Below, in pieces: positions 1-13,853 of a stretch of DNA of 64,000 bases (its first letter is position 1; each line of letters starts with the position of its first letter). The DNA comes from Bombus terrestris (Eukaryota; Arthropoda; Insecta; Hymenoptera; Apidae): NCBI RefSeq assembly GCF_910591885.1, contig NW_025963551.1, positions 1,550,001 to 1,614,000 of the forward strand, read 5' to 3'. A model generated the notes under the pieces. The model was given only the letters and a program-made list of their open reading frames with translations, was not told the DNA's origin and searched no databases. A program made the position numbers and the translations under genes.

Positions 1-293
1 CAGCCCGAGGATACGGAAGTCTTTATCCTATTGCCTACTGACAAAAGTTTTCAGTTTATCAACAGTTTCACATAAATAGTACTATTTCCACATAGTAAAG
101 TGCAATGTGATGACCGAAATGGCTGACAAAATTAGGTAATAACACGAAATATATGCAAGGCAATATAAGTTACATGTATAGCTTGGAAATTGTGATCGTT
201 GCTCGCTCGCTCCGCTCGCTCGTAAAAATCTAGTCCAACCTCACAACCGATCCGACACGTTCCCAAACTTGAAATAAGTCGCCTCCTCATTGA
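1..293 (+). repeat. Partial satellite monomer at left edge
   Basis: Base 1 (CAGCCCGAGG) corresponds to base 423 of the next unit, so the window opens about 130 bases into a monomer. The remainder runs in phase into the first full monomer at 294. Its tail has an unusual GATGACCG where nearly all others read GATGTCCG. The array therefore continues to the left. Confidence 0.95.
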
Positions 294-599
294 ATGACGA
301 AAGCAAGAGGGATTGGTTTTAGGTTAGGCTATAGTTTTCGAGCGAGCACGGCGTGCGAGGGACGCGTAAAGGTGTGTCACAATCCAACGGTTTGGCACAT
401 GGGGACATTGAAATATTCGCACCAGCCCGTGGATACGGAAGTCTTTATCCTATTGCCTACTGACAAAAGTTTTCAGTTTATCAACAGTTTCACATAAATA
501 GTACTATTTCCACATAGTAAAGTGCAATGTGATGTCCGAAATGGCTGACAAAATTAGGTAATAACACGAAATATATGCAAGGCAATATAAGTTACATGT

Positions 600-732
600 A
601 TTGCTTGGAAATTGTGATCGTTTTTCGCTCGCTGCGCTCGCTCGTGAAAATCTTGTCCAACCTCACAACTGTTCCGACACGTTGCCAAATTAGAAATAAA
701 TCGCCTGCTTATCGACTAACGAAAGCGAGAAG
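600..732 (+). repeat. B-subfamily linker haplotype (first copy)
   Basis: The linker carries a linked set of differences: TGTATTGCTTGG, GTTTTTCGCTCGCTGCGCTCG, CTCGTGAAAATCTTG, AACTGTTCCGACACGTTGCC, AAATTAGAAATAAATCGCC and CGACTAACGAAAGCGAG. Related copies lie near 3970-4105, 5650-5792, 7760-7902, 9040-9168 and 11560-11700, and one partial copy lies near 56370-56443. Its near restriction to the first 12 kb, with a single outlier 44 kb away, makes it a useful marker of array history. Confidence 0.8.
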
Positions 733-1798
733 GGTTGGTTTTAGGTTAGGCTATAGTTTTCGAGCGAGCACGGCGAGCGAGGTACGCGTAAAGGTGTGTC
801 ACAATCCAACGGTTTGGCACATGGGGACAGTGAAATATTCGCACCAGCCCGAGGATCCGGAAGTCTTTTCCTATTGCCTACTGACAAGAGTTTTCAGTTT
901 ATCAATAGTTTCACATAAATAGTACTATTTCCACATAGTAAAGTGCAATGTGATGTCCGAAATGGCTGACAAAATTAGGTAATAACACGAAATATATGCA
1001 AGGCAATATAAGTTACATGTATAGCTTGGAAATTGTGATCGTTGCTCGCTCGCTCCGCTCGCTCGTAAAAATCTAGTCCAACCTCACAACCGATCCGACA
1101 CGTGCCCAAACTTGAAATAAGTCGCCTCCTCATTGAATGACGAACGCAAGAGGGATTGGTTTTAGGTTAGGCTATAGCTTTCGAGCGAGCTCGGCGAGCG
1201 AGGTACGCGTAAAGGTGTGTCACAATCCAACGGTTTGGCACATGGGGACATTGAAATATTCGCACCAGCCCGTGGATACGGAAGTCTTTATCCTATTGCC
1301 TACTGACAAAAGTTTTCAGTTTATCAACAGTTTCACATAAATAGTGTTATTTCCACATAGTAAAGTGCAATGTGATGTCCGAAATGGCTGACAAAATTGG
1401 GTAATAACACGAAATATATGCAAGGCAATACAAGTTACATGTATAGCTTGGAAATTGTGATCGTTGCTCGCTCGCCCCGCTCGCTCGTAAAAATCTAGTC
1501 CAACCTCACAACCGATCCGACACGTGCCCAAACTTGAAATAAGTCGCCTCCTCATTGAATGACGAACGCACGATTGATTGGTTTTAGGTTAGGCTATAGT
1601 TTTCGAGCGAGCTCGGCGAGCGAGGTACGCGTAAAGGTGTGTCACAATCCAACGGTTTGGCACATGGGGACATTGAAATATTCGCACCAGCCCGAGGATC
1701 CGGAAGTCTTTATCCTATTGCCTACTGACAAAGGTTTTCAGTTTATCAGTAGTTTCACATAAATAGTGTTATTTCCACATAGTAAAGTGCAATGTGAT

Positions 1799-1814
1799 GT
1801 CAGAAGTGTCTGAC
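1799..1814. repeat. k variant: perfect 6-bp hairpin in the monomer tail (first copy)
   Basis: GTCAGAAGTGTCTGAC forms a 6-bp stem with a 4-nt loop. The common form GTCCGAAATGGCTGAC has two mismatched pairs in the same place, and two of the three k substitutions repair them. Other exact copies lie at 47792-47807, 50324-50339, 52447-52462, 53713-53728, 55823-55838 and 57932-57947. Two copies with one broken pair (GTGAGAAG) lie at 54135-54150 and 58354-58369. The k tail is linked to TTACGTAA, an 8-bp palindrome, just downstream. Confidence 0.7.
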
Positions 1815-2290
1815 AAAATTACGTAATACCACGAAATATATGCAAGGCAATGTAAGTTACATGTATAGCTTGGAAATTGTGATCGTTGCTCGCTCGCTCC
1901 GCTCGCACGTAAAAATCTAGTCCAACCTCACAACCGATCCGACACGTGCCCAAACTTGAAATAAGTCGCCTCCTCATTGAATGACGAACGCAAGAGGGAT
2001 TGGTTTTAGGTTAGGCTATAGTTTTCGAGCGAGCACGGCGAGCGAGGGACGCGTAGAGGTGTGTCACAATCCAACGGTTTGGCACATGGGGACATTGAAG
2101 TATTCGCACCAGCCCGAGGATCCGGAAGTCTTTATCCTATTGCCTACTGACAAAAGTTTACAGTTTATCAATAGTTTCACATAAATAGTACTATTTCCAC
2201 ATAGTAAAGTGCAATGTGATGTCCGAATGGCTGACAGAATTAGGTAATAACACGACATATATGCAAGGCAATATAAGGTATATGTATAGC

Positions 2291-2427
2291 TTGGATATTG
2301 TGATCGTTGCTCGCTCGCTCCGCTCGCTCGTAAAAATTTAGTCCACTCTCACATCCGATCCGGCACGTTCGCAAATTTGAAATAAGTCGCCTCCACATCG
2401 AATGACGAACGCAAGAGGGATGGATTT
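2291..2427 (+). repeat. Rare j haplotype, copy 1
   Basis: Markers are TTGGATATTGTG, TTTAGTCCACTCTCACATCC, ACGTTCGCAAATTTG, CCTCCACATCGAATG and the shortened GGGATGGATTTAGG (one base lost). The upstream tail also has CTGACAGAATT and CACGACATATATG. Only three copies exist in the window: here, near 52940-53060 and near 57583-57717. Confidence 0.85.
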
Positions 2428-4819
2428 AGGTTAGGCTATAGTTTTCGAGCATGCACAACGAGCGAGGGACGCGTAAAGGTGTGCCACAATCCAACGGTTT
2501 GGCACATGGGGACATTGAAATATTCGCACCAGCCCGAGGAGCCGGAAGTCTTAATCCTATTGCCTACTAACAAAAGTTTTCAGTTTATCAACAGTTTCAC
2601 ATAAATAGTACTATTTCCACATAGTAAAGTGCAATGTGATGTCCGAAATGGCTGACAAAATTAGATAATAACACGAAATATATGCAAGGCAATATAAGTT
2701 ACATGTATAGCTTGGAAATTGTGATCGTTGCCCGCTCGCTCCGCTCGCTCGTAAAGATCTAGTCCAACCTCACAACCGATCCGACACGTTCCCAAACTTG
2801 AAATAAGTCGCCTCCTCATTGAATGACGAAAGCAAGAGGGATTGGTTTTAGGTTAGGCTATAGTTTTCGAGCGAGCAAGGCGTGCGAGGGACGCGTAAAG
2901 GTGTGTCACAATCCAACGGTTTGGCACATGGGGACATTGAAATATTCGCACCAGCCCGTGGATACGGAAGTCTTTATCCTATTGCCTACTGACAAAAGTT
3001 TTCAGTTTATCAATAGTTTCACATAAATAGTACTATTTCCACATAGTAAAGTGCAATGTGATGTCCGAAATGGCTGACAAAATTAGGTAATAACACGAAA
3101 TATATGCAAGGCAATATGAGTTACATGTATAGCTTGGAAATTGTGATCGTTGCTCGCTCGCTCCGCTCGCTCGTAAAAATCTAGTCCAACCTCACAACCG
3201 ATCCGACACGTTCCCAAACTTGAAATAAGTCGCCTCCTCATTGAATGACGAAAGCAAGAGGGATTGGTTTTAGGTGAGGCTATAGTTTTCGAGCGAGCAA
3301 GGCGTGCGAGGGACGCGTAAAGGTGTGTCACAATCCAACGGTTTGGCACATGGGGACATTGAAATATTCGCACCAGCCCGTGGATACGGAAGTCTTTATC
3401 CTATTGCCTACTGACAAAAGTTTTCAGTTTATCAACAGTTTCACATAAATAGTACTATTTCCACATAGTAAAGTGCAATGTGATGTCCGAAATGCCTGAC
3501 AAAATTGGGTAATAACACGAAATATATGCAAGGCAATATAAGTTACATGTATAGCTTGGAAATTGTGATCGTTGCTCGCTCGCTCCGCTCGCTCGTAAAA
3601 ATCTAGTCCAACCTCACAACCGATCCGACACGTTCCCAAACTTGAAATAAGTCGCCTCCTCATTGAATGACGAAAGCAAGGGGGATTGGTTTTAGGTTAG
3701 GCTATAGTTTTCGAGCGAGCAAGGCGTGCGAGGGACGCGTAAAGGTGTGTCACAATCCAACGGTTTGGCACATGGGGACATTGAAATATTCGCACCAGCC
3801 CGAGGATACGGAGGTCTTTATCCTATTGCCTACTGACAAATTTTTCAGTTTATCAACAGTTTCACATAAATAGTACTATTTCCACATAGTAAAGTGCAAT
3901 GTGATGTCCGAAATGGCTGACAAAATTAGGTAATAGCACGAAATATATGCAAGGCAATATAAGTTACATGTATTGCTTGGAAATTGTGATCGTATTTCGC
4001 TCGCTGCGCTCGCTCGTAAAAATCTAGTCCAACCTCACAACTGTTCCGACACGTTGCCAAATTAGAAATAAGTCGCCTGATTATCGACTAACGAAAGCGA
4101 GAAGGGTTGGTTTTAGGTTAGGCTATAGTTTTCGAGCGAGCACGGCGAGCGAGGGACGCGTAAAGGTGTGTCACAATCCAACGGTTTGGCACATGGGGAC
4201 ATTGAAATATTCGCACCAGCCCGAGGAGCCGGAAGTCTTTATCCTATTGCCTACTGACAAAAGTTTTCAGTTTATCAACAGTTTCACATAAATAGTGCTA
4301 TTTCCACATAGTAAAGTGCAATGTGATGTCCGAAATGGCTGACAAAATTAGATAATAACACGAAATATATGCAAGGCAATATAAGTTACATGTATAGCTT
4401 GGAAATTGTGATCGTTGCTCGCTCGCTCCGCTCGCTCGTAAAAATCTAGTCCAACCTCACAACCGATCCGACACGTGCCCAAACTTGAAATAAGTCGCCT
4501 CCTCATTGAATGACGAACGCAAGAGGGATTGGTTTTAGGTTAGGCTATAGTTTTCGAGCGAGCTCGGCGAGCGAGGTACGCGTAAAGGTGTGTCACAAAC
4601 CAACGGTGTGGCACATGGGGACATTGAAATATTCGCACCAGCCCGAGGATCCGGAAGTCTTTATCCTATTGCCTACTGACAAAGGTTTTCAGTTTATCAG
4701 TAGTTTCACATAAATAGTGTTATTTCCACATAGTAAAGTGCAATGTGATGTCCGAAATGGCTGACAAAATTAGGTAATAACACGAAATATATGCAAGGCA
4801 ATATAAGTTACATGTATAA

Positions 4820-5984
4820 CTTGGAAATTGTGATCGTTGCTCGCTCGCTCCGCTCGCTCGTAAAAATCTAGTCCAACCTCACAACCGATCCGACACGTTC
4901 CCAAACTCGAAATAAGTCGCCTCCTCATTGAATGACGAAAGCAAGAGGGATTGGTTTCAGGTTAGGCTATAGTTTTCGAGAGAGCAAGGCGTGCGAAGGA
5001 CGCGTAAAGGTGTGTCACAATCCAACGGTTTGGCACATGGGGACATTGAAATATTCGCACCAGCCCGAGGATACGGAAGTCTTTATCCTATTGCCTACTG
5101 ACAAAAGTTTTCAGTTTATCAACAGTTTCACATAAATAGTACTATTTCCACATAGTAAAGTGGAATGTGATGTCCGAAATGGCTGACAAAATTAGGTAAT
5201 AACACGAAATATATGCAAGGCAATATAAGTTACATGTATCGCTTGGAAATTGTGATCGTTGCTCGCTCGCTCCGCTCGCTCGTAAAAATCTAGTCCAACC
5301 TCACAACCGATCCGACACGTTCCCAAACCTGAAATAAGTCGCCTCCTCATTGAATGACGAAAGCAAGAGGGATTGGTTTTAGGTTAGGCTATAGTTTTCG
5401 AGCGAGCACGGCGTGCGAGGGACGCGTAAAGGTGTGTCACAATCCAACGGTTTGGCACATGGGGACATTGAAATATTCGCACCAGCCCGTGGATACGGAA
5501 GTCTTTATCCTATTGCCTACTGACAAAAGTTTTCAGTTTATCAACAGTTTCACATAAATAGTACTATTTCCACATAGTAAAGTGCAATGTGATGTCCGAA
5601 ATGGCTGACAAAATTAGGTAATAACACGAAATATATGCAAGGCAATATAAGTTACATGTATTGCTTGGAAATTGTGATCGTTTTTCGCTCGCTGCGCTCG
5701 CTCGTGAAAATCTTGTCCAACCTCACAACTGTTCCGACACGTTGCCAAATTAGAAATAAATCGCCTGCTTATCGACTAACGAAAGAGAGAAGGGTTGGTT
5801 TTAGGTTAGGCTATAGTTTTCGAGCGAGCACGGCGAGCGAGGTACGCGTAAAGGTGTGTCACAATCCAACGGTTTGGCACATGGGGACATTGAAATATTC
5901 GCACCAGCCCGAGGATCCGGAAGTCTTTATCCTATTGCCTACTGACAAAAGTTTTCAGATTATCAACAGTTTCACATAAATAGT
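4820..5984 (+). repeat. Segmental duplication pair P1, copy 1 (offset 2110 bp)
   Basis: This segment matches 6930-8094 with one visible substitution (5786 A versus 7896 C) over about 1165 bases. Shared private markers include AGTGGAATGTGATG, CATGTATCGCTTGG, CCCAAACTCGAAATAAG, TTCGAGAGAGCAAGG and TTTTCAGATTATC. The offset is exactly five monomers, as expected from unequal crossing-over or a local multi-monomer duplication. Divergence resumes sharply at both ends. Confidence 0.85.
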
Positions 5985-7090
5985 ACTATTTCCACATAGT
6001 AAAGTGCAATGTGATGTCCGAAATGGCTGACAAAATTAGGTAATAACACGAAATATATGCAAGGCAATATAAGTTACATGTATAGCTTGGAAATTGTGAT
6101 CGTTGCTCGCTCGCTCCGCTCGCTCGTAAAAATCTAGTCCAACCTCACAACCGATCCGACACGTGCCCAAACTTGAAATAAGTCGCCTCCTCATTGAATG
6201 ACGAACGCAAGAGGGATTGGTTTTAGGTTAGGCTATAGTTTTCGAGCGAGCTCGGCGAGCGAGGTACGCGTAAAGGTGTGTCACAAACCAACGGTTTGGC
6301 ACATGGGGACATTGAAATATTCGCACCAGCCCGAGGATCCGGAAGTCTTTATCCTATTGCCTACTGACAAAGGTTTTCAGTTTATCAGTAGTTTCACATA
6401 AATAGTGTTATTTCCACATAGTAAAGTGCAATGTGATGTCCGAAATGGCTGACAAAATTAGGTAATAACACGAAATATATGCAAGGCAATATAAGTTACA
6501 TGTATAGCTTGGAAATTGTGATCGTTGCTCGCTCGCTCCGCTCGCTCGTAAAAATCTAGTCCAACCTCACAACCGATCCGACACGTGCCCAAACTTGAAA
6601 TAAGTCGCCTCCTCATTGAATGACGAACGCAAGAGGGATTGGTTTTAGGTTAGTCCATAGTTTTCGAGCGAGCACGGCGAGCGAGGGACGCGTAGAGGTG
6701 TGTCACAATCCAACTGTTTGGCACATGGGGACAGTGAAATATTCGCACCAGCCCGAGGAGCCGGAAGTCTTTATCCTATTGCCTACTGACAAAAGTTTTC
6801 AGTTTATCAATAGTTTCACATAAATAGTACTATTTCCACATAGTAAAGTGCAATGTGATGTCCGAAATGGCTGACAAAATTAGGTAATAACACGAAATAT
6901 ATGCAAGGCAATATAAGTTACATGTATAGCTTGGAAATTGTGATCGTTGCTCGCTCGCTCCGCTCGCTCGTAAAAATCTAGTCCAACCTCACAACCGATC
7001 CGACACGTTCCCAAACTCGAAATAAGTCGCCTCCTCATTGAATGACGAAAGCAAGAGGGATTGGTTTCAGGTTAGGCTATAGTTTTCGAG
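5985..7090 (+). repeat. Segmental duplication pair P2, copy 1 (offset 4220 bp)
   Basis: This segment matches 10205-11310 with one visible substitution (6654 T versus 10874 G) over about 1106 bases. Shared markers are CACAAACCAACGG, CCATAGTTTTCG, CCAACTGTTTGG and GGACAGTGAAATATTC. It begins exactly where pair P1 copy 1 ends, so P1 and P2 together map a mosaic made by exchanges of five and ten monomers. Confidence 0.85.
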
Positions 7091-8094
7091 AGAGCAAGGC
7101 GTGCGAAGGACGCGTAAAGGTGTGTCACAATCCAACGGTTTGGCACATGGGGACATTGAAATATTCGCACCAGCCCGAGGATACGGAAGTCTTTATCCTA
7201 TTGCCTACTGACAAAAGTTTTCAGTTTATCAACAGTTTCACATAAATAGTACTATTTCCACATAGTAAAGTGGAATGTGATGTCCGAAATGGCTGACAAA
7301 ATTAGGTAATAACACGAAATATATGCAAGGCAATATAAGTTACATGTATCGCTTGGAAATTGTGATCGTTGCTCGCTCGCTCCGCTCGCTCGTAAAAATC
7401 TAGTCCAACCTCACAACCGATCCGACACGTTCCCAAACCTGAAATAAGTCGCCTCCTCATTGAATGACGAAAGCAAGAGGGATTGGTTTTAGGTTAGGCT
7501 ATAGTTTTCGAGCGAGCACGGCGTGCGAGGGACGCGTAAAGGTGTGTCACAATCCAACGGTTTGGCACATGGGGACATTGAAATATTCGCACCAGCCCGT
7601 GGATACGGAAGTCTTTATCCTATTGCCTACTGACAAAAGTTTTCAGTTTATCAACAGTTTCACATAAATAGTACTATTTCCACATAGTAAAGTGCAATGT
7701 GATGTCCGAAATGGCTGACAAAATTAGGTAATAACACGAAATATATGCAAGGCAATATAAGTTACATGTATTGCTTGGAAATTGTGATCGTTTTTCGCTC
7801 GCTGCGCTCGCTCGTGAAAATCTTGTCCAACCTCACAACTGTTCCGACACGTTGCCAAATTAGAAATAAATCGCCTGCTTATCGACTAACGAAAGCGAGA
7901 AGGGTTGGTTTTAGGTTAGGCTATAGTTTTCGAGCGAGCACGGCGAGCGAGGTACGCGTAAAGGTGTGTCACAATCCAACGGTTTGGCACATGGGGACAT
8001 TGAAATATTCGCACCAGCCCGAGGATCCGGAAGTCTTTATCCTATTGCCTACTGACAAAAGTTTTCAGATTATCAACAGTTTCACATAAATAGT
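6930..8094 (+). repeat. Segmental duplication pair P1, copy 2
   Basis: This is the partner of 4820-5984. It ends where this copy switches to GTGTTATTT at 8095 while the first copy keeps GTACTATTT at 5985. Confidence 0.85.
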
Positions 8095-10204
8095 GTTATT
8101 TCCACATAGTAAAGTGCAATGTGATGTCCGAAATGGCTGACAAAATTGGGTAATAACACGAAACATATGCAAGGCAATACAAGTTACATGTATAGCTTGG
8201 AAATTGTGATCGTTGCTCGCTCGCTCCGCTCGCTCGTAAAAATCTAGTCCAACCTCACAACCGATCCGACACGTGCCCAAACTTGAAATAAGTCGCCTCT
8301 TCATTGAATAACGAACCCGAGAAGGATTGGTTTTAGGTTAGGCTATAGTTTTCGAGCGAGCTCGGCGAGCGAGGTACGCGTAAAGGTGTGTCACAATCCA
8401 ACGGTTTGGCACATGGGGACATTGAAATATTCGCACCAGCCCGAGGATCCGGAAGTCTTTATCCTATTGCCTACTGACAAAAGTTTTCAGTTTATCAATA
8501 GTTTCACATAAATAGTACTATTTCCACATAGTAAAGTGCAATGTGATGTCCGAAATGGCTGACAAAATTAGGTAATAACACGAAATATATGCAAGGCAAT
8601 ATAAGTTACATGTATAGCTTGGAAATTGTGATCGTTGCTCGCTCGCTCCGCTCGCTCGAAAAAATCTAGTCCAACCTCACAACCGTTCCGACACGCTCCC
8701 AAATTAGAAATAAGTCGCCTCCTTATCGAATAACGAACGCGAGAAGGATTGGTTTTAGGTTAGGCTACAGTTTTCGAGCGAGCACGGCGTGCGAGGGACG
8801 CGTAAAGGTGTGTCACAATCCAACGGTTTGGCACATGGGGACATTGAAATATTCGCACCAGCCCGTGGATACGGAAGTCTTTATCCTATTGCCTACTGAC
8901 AAAAGTTTTCAGTTTATCAACAGTTTCACATAAATAGTACTATTTCCACATAGTAAAGTGCAATGTGATGTCCGAAATGGCTGACAAAATTAGGTAATAA
9001 CACCAAATATATGCAAGGCAATATAAGTTACATGTATTGCTTGGAAATTGTGATCGTTTTTCGCTCGCTGCGCTCGCTCGTGAAAATCTAGTCCAACCTC
9101 ACAACTGTTCCGACACGTTGCCAAATTAGAAATAAGTCGCCTGCTTATCGACTAACGAAAGCGAGAAGGGTTGGTTTTAGGTTAGGCTATAGTTTTCGAG
9201 CGAGCACGGCGAGCGAGGGACGCGTAAAGGTGTGTCACAATCCATCGGTTTGGCACATGGGGACATTGAAATATTCGCACCAGCCCGTGGATACGGAAGT
9301 CTTTATCCTATTGCCTACTGACAAAAGTTTTCAGTTTATCAACAGTTTCACATAAATAGTACTATTTCCACATAGTAAAGTGCAATGTGATGTCCGAAAT
9401 GGCTGACAAAATTAGGTAATAACACGAAATATATGCAAGGCAATATAAGTTACATGTATAGCTGGGAAATTGTGATCGTTGCTCGCTCGCTCCGCTCGCT
9501 CGTAAAAATCTAGTCCAACCTCACAACCGATCCGACACGTGCCCAAACTTGAAATAAGTCGCCTCCTCATTGAATGACGAACGCAAGAGGGATTGGTTTT
9601 AGGTTAGGCTATAGTTTTCGAGCGAGCTCGGCGAGCGAGGTACGCGTAAAGGTGTGTCACAAACCAACGGTTTGGCACATGGGGACATTGAAATATTCGC
9701 ACCAGCCCGAGGAGCCGGATGTCTTTATCCTATTGCCTACTGACAAAAGTTTACAGTTTATCAATAGTTTCACATAAACAGTACTATTTCCACATAGTAA
9801 AGTGCAATGTGATGTCCGAAATGGCTGACAAAATTAGGTAATAACACGAAATATATGCAAGGCAATATAAGTTACATGTATAGCTTGGAAATTGTGATCG
9901 TTGCTCGCTCGCTCCGCTCGCTCGAAAAAATCTAGTCCAACCTCACAACCGTTCCGACACGCTCCCAAATTAGAAATAAGTCGCCTCCTTATCGAATAAC
10001 GAACCCGAGAAGGATTGGTTTTAGGTTAGGCTATATTTTTCGAGCGAGCACAGCGAGCGAGGGACGCGTAAAGGTGTGCCACAATCCAACGGTTTGGCAC
10101 ATGGGGACATTGAAATATTCGCACCAGCCCGAGGAGCCGGAAGTCTTTATCCTATTGCCTACTGACAAAAGTTTTCAGTTTATCAACAGTTTCACATAAA
10201 TAGC

Positions 10205-11310
10205 ACTATTTCCACATAGTAAAGTGCAATGTGATGTCCGAAATGGCTGACAAAATTAGGTAATAACACGAAATATATGCAAGGCAATATAAGTTACATG
10301 TATAGCTTGGAAATTGTGATCGTTGCTCGCTCGCTCCGCTCGCTCGTAAAAATCTAGTCCAACCTCACAACCGATCCGACACGTGCCCAAACTTGAAATA
10401 AGTCGCCTCCTCATTGAATGACGAACGCAAGAGGGATTGGTTTTAGGTTAGGCTATAGTTTTCGAGCGAGCTCGGCGAGCGAGGTACGCGTAAAGGTGTG
10501 TCACAAACCAACGGTTTGGCACATGGGGACATTGAAATATTCGCACCAGCCCGAGGATCCGGAAGTCTTTATCCTATTGCCTACTGACAAAGGTTTTCAG
10601 TTTATCAGTAGTTTCACATAAATAGTGTTATTTCCACATAGTAAAGTGCAATGTGATGTCCGAAATGGCTGACAAAATTAGGTAATAACACGAAATATAT
10701 GCAAGGCAATATAAGTTACATGTATAGCTTGGAAATTGTGATCGTTGCTCGCTCGCTCCGCTCGCTCGTAAAAATCTAGTCCAACCTCACAACCGATCCG
10801 ACACGTGCCCAAACTTGAAATAAGTCGCCTCCTCATTGAATGACGAACGCAAGAGGGATTGGTTTTAGGTTAGGCCATAGTTTTCGAGCGAGCACGGCGA
10901 GCGAGGGACGCGTAGAGGTGTGTCACAATCCAACTGTTTGGCACATGGGGACAGTGAAATATTCGCACCAGCCCGAGGAGCCGGAAGTCTTTATCCTATT
11001 GCCTACTGACAAAAGTTTTCAGTTTATCAATAGTTTCACATAAATAGTACTATTTCCACATAGTAAAGTGCAATGTGATGTCCGAAATGGCTGACAAAAT
11101 TAGGTAATAACACGAAATATATGCAAGGCAATATAAGTTACATGTATAGCTTGGAAATTGTGATCGTTGCTCGCTCGCTCCGCTCGCTCGTAAAAATCTA
11201 GTCCAACCTCACAACCGATCCGACACGTTCCCAAACTCGAAATAAGTCGCCTCCTCATTGAATGACGAAAGCAAGAGGGATTGGTTTCAGGTTAGGCTAT
11301 AGTTTTCGAG
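10205..11310 (+). repeat. Segmental duplication pair P2, copy 2
   Basis: This is the partner of 5985-7090, exactly ten monomers downstream. It diverges at 11311, where this copy has TTCGAGCGAGC and the first copy has TTCGAGAGAGC at 7091. Confidence 0.85.
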
Positions 11311-13009
11311 CGAGCAAGGCGTGCGAAGGACGCGTAAAGGTGTGTCACAATCCAACGGTTTGGCACATGGGGACATTGAAATATTCGCACCAGCCCGTGG
11401 ATACGGAAGTCTTTATCCTATTGCCTACTGACAAAAGTTTTCAGTTTATCAACAGTTTCACATAAATAGTACTATTTCCACATAGTAAAGTGCAATGTGA
11501 TGTCCGAAATGGCTGACAAAATTAGGTAATAACACGAAATATATGCAAGGCAATATAAGTTACATGTATTGCTTGGAAATTGTGATCGTTTTTCGCTCGC
11601 TGCGCTCGCTCGTGAAAATCTTGTCCAACCTCACAACTGTTCCGACACGTTGCCAAATTAGAAATAAATCGCCTGCTTATCGACTAACGAAAGCGAGAAG
11701 GGTTGGTTTTAGGTTAGGCTATAGTTTTCGAGCGAGCACGGCGAGCGAGGTACGCGTAAAGGTGTGTCACAATCCAACGGTTTGGCACATGGGGACATTG
11801 AAATATTCGCACCAGCCCGAGGATCCGGAAGTCTTTATCCTATTGCCTACTGACAAGAGTTTTCAGTTTATCAATAGTTTCACATAAATAGTACTATTTC
11901 CACATAGTAAAGTGCAATGTGATGTCCGAAATGGCTGACAAAATTAGGTAATAACACGAAATATATGCAAGGCAATATAAGTTACATGTATAGCTTGGAA
12001 ATTGTGATCGTTGTTCGCTCGCTCCGCTCGCTCGTAAAAATCTAGTCCAACCTCACAACCGATCCGACACGTGCCCAAACTTGAAATAAGTCGCCTCCTC
12101 ATTGAATGACGAACGCAAGAGGGATTGGTTTTAGGTTAGGCTATAGCTTTCGAGCGAGCTCGGCGAGCGAGGTACGCGTAAAGGTGTGTCACAATCCAAC
12201 GGTTTGGCACATGGGGACATTGAAACATTCGCACCAGCCCGTGGATACGGAAGTCTTTATCCTATGCCTACTGACAAAAGTTTTCAGTTTATCAACAGTT
12301 TCACATAAATAGTGTTATTTCCACATAGTAAAGTGCAATGTGATGTCCGAAATGGCTGACAAAATTGGGTAATAACACGAAATATATGCAAGGCAATACA
12401 AGTTACATGTATAGCTTGGAAATTGTGATCGTTGCTCGCTCGCTCCGCTCGCTCGTAAAAATCTAGTCCAACCTCACAACCGATCCGACACGTGCCCAAA
12501 CTTGAAATAAGTCGCCTCTTCATTGAATAACGAACGCGAGAAGGATTGGTTTTAGGTTAGGCTATAGTTTTCGAGCGAGCTCGGCGAGCGAGGTACGCGT
12601 AAAGGTGTGTCACAATCCAACGGTTTGGCACATGGGGACATTGAAATATTCGCACCAGCCCGAGGATCCGGAAGTCTTTATCCTATTGCCTACTGACAAA
12701 AGTTTTCAGTTTATCAGTAGTTTCACATAAATAGTGTTATTTCCACATAGTAAAGTGCAATGTGATGTCCGAAATGGCTGACAAAATTAGGTAATAACAC
12801 GAAATATATGCAAGGCAATATAAGTTACATGTATAGCTTGGAAATTGTGATCGTTGCTCGCTCGCTCCGCTCGCTCGTAAAAATCTAGTCCAACCTCACA
12901 ACCGATCCGACACGTGCCCAAACTTGAAATAAGTCGCCTCCTCATTGAATGACGAACGCAAGAGGGATTGGTTTTAGGTTAGGCTATAGTTTTCGAGCGA
13001 GCACGGCGA

Positions 13010-13853
13010 GCGAGGGACGCGTAGAGGTGTGTCACAATCCAACTGTTTCGCACATGGTGACATTGAAATATTCGCACCAGCCCGAGGAGCCGGATGTCTT
13101 TATCCTATTGCCTACTGACAAAAGTTTTCAGTTTATCAATAGTTTCACATAAATAGTACTATTTCCACATAGTAAAGTGCAATGTGATGGCCGAAATGGC
13201 TGACAAAATTAGGTAATAACACGAAATATATGCAAGGCAATATAAGTTACATGTATAGCTTGGAAATTGTGATCGTTGCTCGCTCGCTCCGCTCGCTCGT
13301 AAAAATCTAGTCCAACCTCACAACCGATCCGACACGTTCCCAAACTTGAAATATGTCGCCTCCTCATTGAATGACGAAAGCAAGAGGGATTGGTTTCAGG
13401 TTAGGCTATAGTTTTCGAGCGAGCAAGGCGTGCGAAGGACGCGTAAAGGTGTGTCACAATCCAACGGTTTGGCACATGGGGACATTGAAATATTCGCACC
13501 AGCCCGAGGATACGGAAGTCTTTATCCTATTGCCTACTGACAAAAGTTTTCAGTTTATCAACAGTTTCACATGAATAGTACTATTTCCACATAGTAAAGT
13601 GCAATGTGATGTCCGAAATGGCTGACAAAATTAGGTAATAACACGAAATATATGCAAGGCAATATAAGTTACATGTATAGCTTGGAAATTGTGATCGTTG
13701 CTCGCTCGCTCCGCTCGCTCGTAAAAATCTAGTCCAACCTCACAACCGATCCGACACGTTCCCAAACTTGAAATAAGTCGCCTCCTCATTGAATGACGAA
13801 AGCAAGAGGGATTGGTTTTAGGTTAGGCTATAGTTTTCGAGCGAGCAAGGCGT
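13010..13853 (+). repeat. 844-bp dimer duplication, copy 1
   Basis: The sequence from 13010 to 13867 repeats at 13854 to 14711 with one visible difference (13190 G versus 14034 T). Shared private markers are CCAACTGTTTCGCACATGG, AAATATGTCGCC and TTTCACATGAATAG. The duplicated unit is two monomers long. Confidence 0.88.

Larger units (their letters stand above)
294..13009 (+). repeat. Block I: heterogeneous monomers with the B subfamily
   Basis: These monomers mix several haplotypes in an irregular order. B-type linkers occur upstream of 716, 4088, 5776, 7886, 9152 and 11684. Monomers with CACAAACCAACGG in the body occur at 4510, 6198, 9574 and 10418. h-like linkers precede 8730 and 9996. Single-base deletions occur near 868, 2226, 2422, 3840 and 12265. 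The order is not a clean higher-order repeat, but segments with 2110- and 4220-base offsets are nearly identical, so exchange in whole-monomer steps has occurred here. Confidence 0.8.

Noticed and set aside
100..135. Hammerhead ribozyme suggested by TGATGACCGAAA at the left edge
   Set aside because: The CTGATGA core and the GAAA would need a stem II between them and a matching stem III. Only two bases separate them, and other monomers read TGATGTCCGAAA, which breaks the core.
575..922. Longer 114-115 codon frames starting upstream in B-type linkers (575, 5635, 7745, 11543)
   Set aside because: They arise because the B linker lacks the usual in-frame stops and read through into the same body frame. 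The first is frameshifted near 868. There is no evidence of function.
13571..13576. CACATGA in place of CACATAA as loss of the frame's stop codon (also near 14414)
   Set aside because: ACA TGA still terminates the frame; the change only swaps TAA for TGA. It is useful solely as a marker of the dimer duplication.
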